DNA of 39,685 bases. Source: Hypsibius dujardini. Taxonomy: Eukaryota; Tardigrada; Eutardigrada; Parachela; Hypsibiidae. Position 1 is the first letter of the stretch. Each line of letters begins with the position of its first letter. The stretch is from NCBI GenBank assembly GCA_001579985.1, contig LRSR01009526.1, forward strand, positions 1 to 39,685, read 5' to 3'. The notes beneath the pieces were generated by a model, which saw only the letters and a program-made list of their open reading frames with translations, was not told the DNA's origin and made no database searches. The position numbers and the translations under genes were made by a program. Of the stretch, positions 31,184 to 39,685 are shown piece after piece.

Positions 31184-34100
31184 TAGATAGATATCCAGAC
31201 AGACAGTTACACACCCAGACATTCAGACTGACAGACAGTTACCCACCCAGACATTCAGACATCCAGACAGACAGTTACACATCTAGACATCCAGACAGAC
31301 AGATATAACAAAAAACAGACGTTTGATTTGATCACACACCGACAACTACTTGCGATGTCGGCGGAGCGAAGGTTTTCCAGCGAATTTGCAAATTTCAGAG
31401 CCAATCTAGTAACTGGCGTATTACGAAGTGCTCATAGTTCTGTTGTTGCATTACTCTTCACCAGTAGTCATCAGTAGTCATCACCGATGGTGTGATAAGT
31501 TTTTTCGTCGCTTAATTTTGGCTCCTGGCAACAGATTACCGTGTCTGTATGTGTTTTTTTCGGCTACGCGAAAGCACACGCAAACGCGCGCACACACAAC
31601 TCTGCCCCGGAGTGGGGGAATTGATTTCTTTCCACGGCGTCCGAGTTTGTTTTCTGCCTCACTCGGGCTTGGCCTACTTTCCCGGCTGTGAAGTAGAAGA
31701 GCGCCGTACACGCATCACATCACCACGTTCCTCGGCGGTTTTTATGTCGTGCTCTGTCTCTGTACTTGCTACTCGCTCGCTCTTGAGTCTCTCCGCTCTC
31801 TCGGTCTGTCTTACATCTTTCCCATTCAGTGAGTTGGCGTGTCTTTGTAACGGCCTTGCCGTTTTTGCCGACAACCGCTCTAACTGCAATGTAAATCGGG
31901 GTTTCTTGTGGGAGGAACCGAGGATGGTGTCTGCTTGTGGCCTGCTGTGCGAAAGTGATATAGATTTTTTGCGGGCTGGTTTCTGTCCTAATCGAGTGTA
32001 TTTCAGGGAAATTACTCGATTATTATTGTCGCAAATTCCAGTTGTTTTTTATTAGGTCAGTGAACCATGGGCTTCATACAAACAGTTGTCTGTCTCGATG
32101 TTAATCTGGTTCGCCTTATATCTGTCTACCTGCTTGTTCAACATGTCGCCTGTCTTGGATCACTGTCTGTCTCGCTGTCTGTCTGTTTGTCTGAATGTCT
32201 GGATGTGTAACTGTCTGTCTGGATGTTTGGATGTGTAACTGTCTGTCTGGATGTCTGGATGTGTAACTGTCTGTCTGGATGTTTGGATGTGTACCTGTCT
32301 GTCTGGATGTGTAACCGTCTGTCTGGATGTTTATCTAGGATGTATATCTGCCTGTCTGTCAGACAGACACTAGGTCGTGTTTCTGTCTCAGCCACGGAAC
32401 TGGACTGGGGCTCAGCTACTTAACGCACTGACGCATGAACGTGCCGACACCGAGTACCGGCTATTGACTAGCGGCTAAATCGGACCGGTTTCCCCACTTT
32501 TTGAAGGTCTCACCGGAAACTTTTGCAGCCTACTCATCTGGTCTGCGGTTCCGCCGGCGGCCGTTTGAGGTAGTTGAACTTGCTGCCGATGGAGATGGTG
32601 ATGAGTCGCCCGTCTTGTCGTCTCTTGCTTTTGAGAAACGGTGTAGTGTGTGTGTGTGTGTCAGTCAGTCAGTCAGTCAGTCAGTTGCTTTTCTTTTTGC
32701 GGCGCCTACCGTTTTTTTTATGAGTAAACTGTTTTATGATATGTGATTGAATAATCATTCATTTGTAACCCGAGAACCCTAAATTTATATCCGAAGGGCC
32801 CTAGGGGAGCCATATTCTTTCGTTGTATCATCAGTTGCGGTATCCGGGGAATGAGTTGAGCGTTAATTGGCCTCGTAAACAGGTTCGTTTGACAGATAAT
32901 TTGATTGACTGATTGCTTGCCCTTTTTGTTTATCGGACGTTGCTGGCAATCTTGCGTGATTGATTGATAGATTGATACATTGATTGACTTACTTTGATGA
33001 TCGTGTTTAGACGTCGTTAATTGATTGCATGCCATTTATTCTTCCCTACCATTTCTGGCATTCGACCGTAATAACTGCGCACTTGTAACCAGTTGATGAA
33101 TGAATATCCTGGTCGATCCCCAATCGTAGCTGACGTCACTTCCCGTCAAAAAAACGTAGTGTCTGCCGATCAAAAGGTCCTGTCTTGACGGTCTGAGCTA
33201 GCAGTGTCGTTACCTTAATTGACCTTATCGGTCTGCACTAATCTCCGTACGTGTTACTTTAACCTCTACGAACGAGTATAGATAGGCGGTATTCGCCAAT
33301 CTTTTTCTCCACCTTTTACCAGATACAATTTTCGTCGAAAGTCTTTTCGCCCCTTTCTTTCCCAGTTTTCTAGCAGTTCATCTCACTGCACATTTATTAT
33401 TACCGGCCAACCGTGATTGTGAACACTACCGAGGTTTGAATGAGAATAGTGGTGATATATTACTATGCGAAGGGCCATTCCCCAGGCAGATTGCTGTAAT
33501 TTACCGTCCGGCTGGGAAGCAGCAGGAACAGTGCAGTCAGTACTTGCTGGGTTGCCTGCCTTTTGGCTGGGTGGCGTTGCCTGTCTTTGACTGGGTTGGG
33601 TTGCCTGCCTTTGACTGGGTGGCGTTGCCTGTCTTTGGCTGGGTGGCGTTGCCTGCCTTTGACTGGGTGGCGTTGCCTGCCTTTGACTGGGTGGCGTTGC
33701 CTGCCTTTGACTGGGTGGCGTTGCCTGCCTTTGTCTTGGCACATTGGTATGTTCTACGAGGTGGCGCCTGTCTGCTCTGCCCCCCCCCATCTGCATATTT
33801 ACTCCCGGACACTGTCCTCTCTTCTCTTCTCTGCTTTGTTCGGATTTTGATGATCTCATGATCCCGTAGCGGGGAGATTAAATTTAAAGCAAAATGCGGC
33901 ATTGTCTGGGAGGGGAGACGAGAGGGGAGGGGGGGAAGGTGTGACTGCAAAGGCAGGCTTGACCAACGGTGTTTGGTGGCGTTGCTTGTTCTCTCTCTTT
34001 CTTTCTCTCTCTGCTTATCTGTTCTGCTGCTCCGCTTGTGTGGAAAGTCAGCTCTCTCTCTTCTCTTGTTTGACCGGTAGCCGTGTGTCAGTTCAGTTCC

Positions 34101-37100
34101 TGCATTGCTCTCGTCGTCGCTGTGCGCGCTATCATCGTCGTGTAACTGGAGAGAGTCGATCTTCGTCTGGTTCTCTCGCGAATTGCTTCCGTCTTTTGGT
34201 CGATCGGCAATTGTTTGCGGCGGACATTCTCTTGTTTTTTTGTTTGCGTGCTTTCGTGTAGTTTTCAACATCACAGACGCATTTTTATTGTGCCATTTTG
34301 TGCTGCTGACAGGTTTCTGCAAAAAAAGCTGATCCGGGATTTGTGTGTTTGTTTTCAGCGCCGCTTTTGCCTTCCAACATGCCTTGTACCTGGATCCGGG
34401 ATTCGCCAGAAGCAATGAAATCCTCTTTCGGCTGGGCTTGATCTTCAAGTATCTGGAGATTTATGATGTGGCACATCGCTTCTTCCGGCGCACCATGACC
34501 GATCCGAGCCCTTTCACCGAGACGAAGGAGATGAGTAAGTGTACAGTGAAATCAACCGCGTTGATTGATTGATTTGTGATCTTGCGTTTGGCGTTGATTG
34601 ATTGATTTGTAGAGTTTAGGTCTGGTTGATTGATTGATTTGTGATTTTGCGTTGATTGATTGATTGATTTGTGGAGTTTAGATCGTTTCGTATTTAACTT
34701 CTGTGCGACGATTTCGTTGCTGCTTCACTCAGTTTTGTTCTTATACCTTGGCACCATAGCTCGATCTGCAGTTCCGTCTGGGCGGCAGGTTGAATCAACG
34801 GTGCAGAAAAAATTAGTTCAGGGAATCAAAAAACTTTGACTTTGAAGGCACGAGTTCATTTCACCCCTGGGCATAATTGTCTGGAGAAAGGTTATCCAAG
34901 TTGGTATTGCTGGATCTAATATGCACCTGTGTCTGTCGTTTTCAGTCAATTTCCATATCGGCCACATTTACGAACTTCAGGGCCGATATGAAACTGCTAA
35001 GAAGTACTACGAGCAAGTGATCCAGTCGCCGACATGTGATAATCAACTGCGCGCCGACGTGCTGCGTCAGATGGGATGGATGTTCCACACTGTGGAGGAT
35101 TTCGGAGAGCGCTCGATGCGCGAGGGCCAGGCCATCAAGTGCCTGACCAAGTCGCTGGAACACGACCCCAACAACGGTCAGACCTGGTATTTTATGGGAC
35201 GCTGCTACGCCGCTATGATGCGCGTCCACGATGCCTTTGCGGCGTATCGCTCGTCCATTGATAAATCGGAGGCGAATGCGGATACGTGGTGCTCCATCGG
35301 GTAAATATATATTCACAGACCGAAGGATGATCAAAGTTTTGTGGTACTTGATGGTGAGCCGTAAAGTCCGTTGGTTGACCAGATTGCTTTGGCAGTGGCA
35401 GTCGTTAATAGTTTTATTGGGACGAGGTGTAGTGCTGTCTGAAAAGGTGTGGTCAGATCACGTGGATAATGATTACACTGTTAGCGGTTTGGGTTTGCCT
35501 GTTGATGCATATATGCGAAGTCTTGACAGACAGACAGACAGACAGACAGAAGAGCAGCCAGACAGATAGACAGTCAGCCATGTAGACAGACAGGCACACA
35601 GACAGACAGACAGACAGACAGAAGAGCAGCCAGACAGATAGACAATCAGCCACGTAGACAGACAGGCACACAGACAGACAGTCCGACAGACAGAAGAGCA
35701 GCCAGACAGATAGACAGTCAGTCATGTAGACAGACAGGCACACAGACAGACAACCGACCACGTAGACATCCAGTCAGGCAGGCAGATATTTTAGCTAACT
35801 AGTCTTTATCCGTTTGATTTGTTTTATCGGAAGCCTGTTAAAGCGCACTCATACCTGACTGCTTCACCTCTCATTCTATACCAATGCTCGCGTTAAATTG
35901 TTGTTGCTAATGCACCTGTGGGTACGACACTCCCGAACAACACACATTAAAGATTTGATTGTGTAACTCTAGCCACGTTATGTTTGCAGGACCTTGTATC
36001 AACAGCAGAACCAACCTATGGATGCCCTGCAAGCCTATGTGTAAGTGAGGGACAGTCATCGTTCTCGTGGCCACACCACAGTTTAATCAGAACTTTTGTC
36101 ACGTCGGGCGGTGGGGGGGGGGAGAGTGTGATCGGATTGTGCGGTCTCTAATCGGTCTGTTTGTCCGTCCGTCCTCGGTCTAGGTGTGCCGTCCAACTCG
36201 ATAAGACCCACAGTCCGGCGTGGTTCGACTTGGGCATGCTGTATGAAGGTCTGAAGCAGTTCCCCGACGCCCTGCACTGCTACCAGAACGGCATCAAGCA
36301 CGGCAAGACCGCCGCCACTCCCTCCATCATTCAGCGGGCTGAACTGCTGGAGAACTCCATCAAGGGATCCTTTGCGGCGTTTGACTCCGTGTAAGAAGTT
36401 ATTCAACGAAATATCGTATCTTTCTAATTCTTCTCGCTTAATTTGTTGAGAATGTGTTTTTTCTGCATTGGTTTGTTCGAGTGATTGGCGAATCGGGGGT
36501 CCTTATAGACTTCTTTGTTGGTTGTTGTGTCCACTGATGGACCCAGTTGACGCTGTGAAATACCTTCCTTATGACCTTATCTTGTTACAGACCAAAGACT
36601 TTACCGCACTTGGAGGAGGCGTTGGCCTTGCCGATTGCTGCGGAACTCACAGCCGGACACCGGCCACCCCAGACGGTGAAGAAGACGTCCCTCCTGCCTG
36701 AGCCCTCAGACAACATAGCACTTTCGAACCAACAGATGCAAGTGCTCAACATGCTCAAGCAACACGAGGTAACATTAGGAAGCTGTGAATCGAACTTCTG
36801 CACAAGTTCTTTTTTAATTTTGGAAGAGAACCTCTGCCATTGTCAAATTTATGATCCAATAGTACAGTATATGTGTTTGATCAATTCGTTAATTGCCTCA
36901 AAAGAACTAGAAATATCCTGATAAATAAAACACATCGTTTTCCGTTACAGTCTCAACTGGATCCGGCGCAGCAAGTCCTGCTCGCCACTCTCCAGGCTCA
37001 GTTCATGGTCCAGCAGCAGGAGCAACAGCTACAAAATAACACCAAGACGTCCGCCAGCAATAATACCGTCTCGCCGGCCACTATTCAGGCTCTAAAAGAC

Positions 37101-37476
37101 AAACCCTTTCCTTTGCTGCCTTTTGCGTCGTCCACACGTCTCCCTCTATCTGAGCGGTTGGAGGCGATGGATGAACTTATCCGAAAGTCAGCCTCGGAAG
37201 TTCTAGCCGAGTGCAGTTCCCTCGAATACGGCAAACTATCATCAGATCACCTCAAGCTGAACTTGCTGAATGAAACTGGACTCCCGCCTACTCCGCCGGC
37301 TGCTCCAATGCCACATCTGCCGAAAAGCGCACTTCATCCCCTAGCTCCGAGTGTCTTTGTAAGTGTAGTTTATTAGAAGAAAGCTCGAGAGCCAAGCTAG
37401 TGTTAGAAAGACGGTCATATGTACAGATCGACAGGCGTGCAGACAAACAGACAGACAGACAGATAGACATACATGC

Positions 37477-37525
<49 letters not shown>

Positions 37526-39424
37526 TACAAATAGACAGACAGAGAGACAGGAACGCAAACAGGAACACAAACAGATAGAGAGACAGACGCACCACACTTT
37601 CACGGACCGCACTTGGACAAATCACCATTACCATGAGACGAAGAAATTGTTTCTTTTACTAAAATTAATTTGAGGGTTTGCTCTCTTTGAAGGTCGAGAA
37701 CAAGAAGGAGGCACTATCAAAAGACATGGAGGACTACCTTCTGCGGCAGCCGTGCGCCATTCTGAAAAATCTAAGCAACGTTCTTCGGCTGGATCTGAGC
37801 TTGTTCTCCACCAAGACATTGGTTGAGACGGCGCCAGACCACCAGATCGAAGTGCGCACCCAGAAGAAACAACGGTCAGAGGACAACTTTGACAGCTCCA
37901 ATAGTGAGCGCATTTGGAAATGCGAAAGCGTCCGAAACTGGAGTACCGTCTCCAAATATGGCATGTATCAGGCACAGGAATTCCAGAAGGCGCTGCAAGT
38001 GAGTCGAAAATAAAAGTAGTTGAACAATCGGCGATTTTTATCCCACTGACTTGCGGAATTCTTGCGACACCTCATAACTGTTTTCGTCGCTTTTCTGTTT
38101 AGGAGGACAGCGAGAACAAATCCATCTCCGATTCGGACTCTAACAATTCCGGCCCATCGAAAAAAGCGAAAAAGAGCTCGATGATTCGCTTCGGCACGAA
38201 CGTCGACCTGTCCGACACGAATATCTGGCGCATCCAGCTGGCGGAACTGGACAAACTGCCGCCTCTGGTCAAGGTGAAGGCCGCCAAGAATATGCTGAGC
38301 CACCTGGACCACACCATTCTCGGAATGAACAGTGTGCAGTTGTACATGAAGATTCCGGGATGCCGGACACCGGGGCATCAGGAGAATCTCAACTTCTGCT
38401 CGGTGAATATCAACATCGGTCCCGGTGATTGCGAGTGGTTCTGCGTGGCGCACGAATACTGGGGTGTGATTCAGCAGCTGTGTGAAAAGTGAGTGAACTC
38501 TGTCGATTGTGGTCTGTTGAGAGCTTCCAAGCCAGGCAAAATGAAAAGTCGAACTTGATTTAAGCACACAGCGTACGGAATGCAGATAACGAGGCAGACC
38601 GACAGCCAAACAGATGCACAGACAGACGGACAGACGGGCATGCAAACAGCTAAACAGATACACATAGACACTGACGGACAGACAGACAGATAGACAGATA
38701 GACACACAGACACACAGACACACACAGACACACGGACAGACAGACAGACAGACAGACAATCTGGCTGGCAGATAATCAGGCAGGCAAGCAGACAGTTAGG
38801 CAAACAGGCAGACGGAGAGATAGTTAGATACACATATGTAGACGGCCTGAAAGTGAGATAGACACAGAAGAAACGAAGTTGACGGGACACGATTGATTGG
38901 TTTAGGTATAATGCGATTGACTAGCGTTATTGCTTTCATCAGGCATGTTTCATCATTTCAGGAATGATGTTCACTTCCTCCACGGCTCCTGGTGGCCGAA
39001 TCTCAACGACCTCCGCAACGCCAACGTCCCGGTCTACCGATTCGTCCAAAAGCCGGGTGATCTGGTGTGGGTGAATTCCGGTACCGTCCACTGGGTGCAG
39101 GCATTGGGCTGGTGTAACAACATCGCCTGGAATGTCGGTCCCTTCACGGCAGAGCAGTACTACCTCGGTACGGAACGCTACGAGTGGAATAAGCTGCAGA
39201 ACTTTAAGTCAATCGTCCCGATGGTGCACTTGACGTGGGCGGTGGCGGTAAACGTCCTCTTTGAGAAGAAGGACGAGCAAATGTGGAAGCTGGTGCGTTT
39301 GACGCTGCGACGCTCGATGCGCTACTGCCAGGTCCTCTTGGAGCACCTGAAAGCGATGGGAAAGACTGCCAAATATCAGGCGCGCGATAAAAATGAGAAC
39401 GCCCATTACTGCAAGGACTGCGAT
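27600..39424 (+). CDS. KDM6A: KDM6/UTX histone H3K27 demethylase (partial at 3' end)
   Basis: Removes H3K27 di/trimethylation; part of COMPASS-like MLL3/4 complexes. Fourteen exons: 27600-27709, 27785-27839, 28651-28783, 28909-28958, 29707-29765, 34359-34534, 34946-35300, 35990-36040, 36184-36390, 36591-36768, 36951-37358, 37693-37998, 38103-38488 and 38962-39424, giving 979 aa. The TPR region runs from [10 protein letters not shown] to residue ~450 ([81 protein letters not shown]). Then comes [16 protein letters not shown], and a linker far shorter than in human UTX. Then [19 protein letters not shown] and JmjC with Fe ligands His788, Glu790 (GHQEN) and His868 (GTVHW). The zinc domain starts (HYCKDC), but its second Cys pair is absent in the window. 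A GTACGT donor follows at 39425, so I infer a further exon to the right; read-through would stop at 39493. Intron 5 is 4.6 kb. Confidence 0.94.
28970..29405. repeat. ~41-bp minisatellite, about ten units, KDM6 intron 4
   Basis: Units contain GATTGATTGAACGATCCACG followed by TTCGTCCTCTTCTGATCGCTT, with periods of about 41-46 bp and small variants (e.g. GTCCTCTTGTGATTGC). The antisense strand stays open in all three frames through the array. No spacer diversity, so it is not CRISPR-like. Confidence 0.95.
30272..30360. repeat. (CA)n dinucleotide array in KDM6 intron 5
   Basis: About 43 nt of pure AC repeat, then CA repeats interrupted by G. A smaller CACAGACACA run lies at ~29950-29990. Confidence 0.95.
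30998..31415. repeat. 93-bp direct repeats flanking a CAGA array
   Basis: Copies at 30998-31090 and 31323-31415, about 94% identical by eye, share TTGCGATGTCGGCGGAGCGA and end GCCAATCTAGTAACTG. Between them lies a CAGACAGTTACACA-rich array. The arrangement fits a tandem duplication whose junction expanded, or slippage within a longer duplicated unit. Confidence 0.9.
32160..32365. repeat. CTGTCTGGATGTGTAA repeat, inverse of 31091-31310
   Basis: Repeated CTGTCTGTCTGGATG(T/C)(T/C)TGGATGTGTAA units. These are the reverse complement of the CAGACAGTTACACA...CATCCAGACAG units about 1 kb upstream in the same intron. Confidence 0.88.
33551..33735. repeat. 24-bp minisatellite, seven to eight units, KDM6 intron 5
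   Basis: Units of GTTGCCTGCCTTTGACTGGG plus TGGC. The 24-bp period keeps antisense frames open and inflates a 303-aa minus-strand open frame (33537-34448). Confidence 0.95.
34555..34683. repeat. ~60-bp duplicated TTGATTGATTGATTTGTG block, KDM6 intron 6
   Basis: Two larger units, each with two TTGATTGATTGATTTGT segments separated by GATCTTGCGT-like and GAGTTTAG sequence. Otherwise the 411-nt intron 34535-34945 holds nothing recognised. Confidence 0.85.
35522..35770. repeat. 72-bp higher-order CAGA repeat, KDM6 intron 7
   Basis: AGAGCAGCCAGACAGATAGA recurs at 35551, 35623 and 35695, an exact 72-bp period built from CAGA tetranucleotides with fixed variants. Confidence 0.93.
37438..37590. repeat. 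CAGA array, KDM6 intron 11
   Basis: CAGA/GACA tetranucleotides, near-pure at ~37478-37524, in the intron 37359-37692. Confidence 0.95.
38590..38835. repeat. CAGA/CACA array, KDM6 intron 13
   Basis: Interrupted CAGA, CACAGACA and CAGG repeats filling most of the intron 38489-38961. Confidence 0.93.
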
Positions 39425-39685
39425 GTACGTATACCGTGCGATGAGAATGGCGAACGGAAAGGGGAGAAGTCCCTTGAGTCCCTAGTCGATTGAGAAATCC
39501 GAGCACGCGTAAATAGATTTGAGAGATTGTCCGAAATTATCAAAAGTCTAAAATTAAGGAGGACAGCTCTTTTTTCCCATTAGTTTTTCGTTAGTAACGA
39601 CAAATTTGTAGGAAATTCGGAATCTCTTCAAACGAATCGGAATTTCTGTGAAAGTTTGGAAGTTTACTCAAAGGAATTTTAAATT
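39425..39685. other. Window end, probable KDM6 intron
   Basis: Begins with a GTACGT donor and contains an in-frame TGA at 39491. No acceptor followed by zinc-domain coding sequence was recognised before the edge. Confidence 0.5.

Noticed and set aside
31549-32055. 168-aa plus-strand open frame in KDM6 intron 5
   Set aside because: No recognisable similarity, and KDM6 exons 5 and 6 join in phase around it without a gap relative to human UTX.

Overview
This is nuclear DNA of a compact-genome invertebrate animal. Every gene is a spliced eukaryotic gene with GT-AG introns, many of them 50-150 nt, and the proteins are metazoan housekeeping or regulatory factors. I could not fix the phylum. Introns and gaps are loaded with CAGA/TCTG and TGAT/ATCA tetranucleotide arrays, minisatellites and foldback (hairpin) repeats. 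A tardigrade, flatworm or other small-genome invertebrate would all fit. No rRNA, tRNA or CRISPR was recognised.

Layout, left to right. (1) 97-1076 (+): 3' end of GNPTG, gamma subunit of the lysosomal-enzyme GlcNAc-1-phosphotransferase. (2) 2063-5065 (+): fumarate hydratase with a mitochondrial leader. (3) 5707-9030 (+): TRMT2A-like tRNA uracil-5 methyltransferase, 13 exons. (4) 9599-10919 (+): rolling-stone-like multipass membrane protein. (5) 11995-13089 (+): CIAO2B/MIP18, cytosolic Fe-S targeting. (6) 14444-15741 (+): sigma-class glutathione S-transferase. (7) 16236-19635 (-): SANTA-domain protein, a KNL2/M18BP1-type centromere factor. (8) 21340-23368 (+): SNRNP40, U5 snRNP WD40 protein. 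(9) 23501-26731 (-): gamma-butyrobetaine hydroxylase-like Fe(II)/2OG oxygenase. (10) 27600 to at least 39424 (+): KDM6/UTX H3K27 demethylase with TPRs and JmjC; it probably continues past the right edge.

Exon models were built by hand. Reading phase was matched across every junction, and translated segments were compared with remembered human family members. All ten models close in frame without a frameshift. Genes 7/8 and 9/10 are divergent pairs with shared upstream regions. Genes 6/7 and 8/9 are convergent, and the stop codons of 8 and 9 are only 132 bp apart. The genes are not an obvious functional cluster.

The strongest unusual signals are these. The KNL2-like gene carries a run of short phase 1-1 exons, each encoding one copy of an E-P-x(3)-E-I-P motif. 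Several families of intronic foldback elements are present, three loci of them inside the hydroxylase gene, and one family recurs at the window's first bases. Two enzymes have substitutions at normally conserved catalytic-region positions (TRMT2A and GST). In-phase minisatellites sit in or next to genes.
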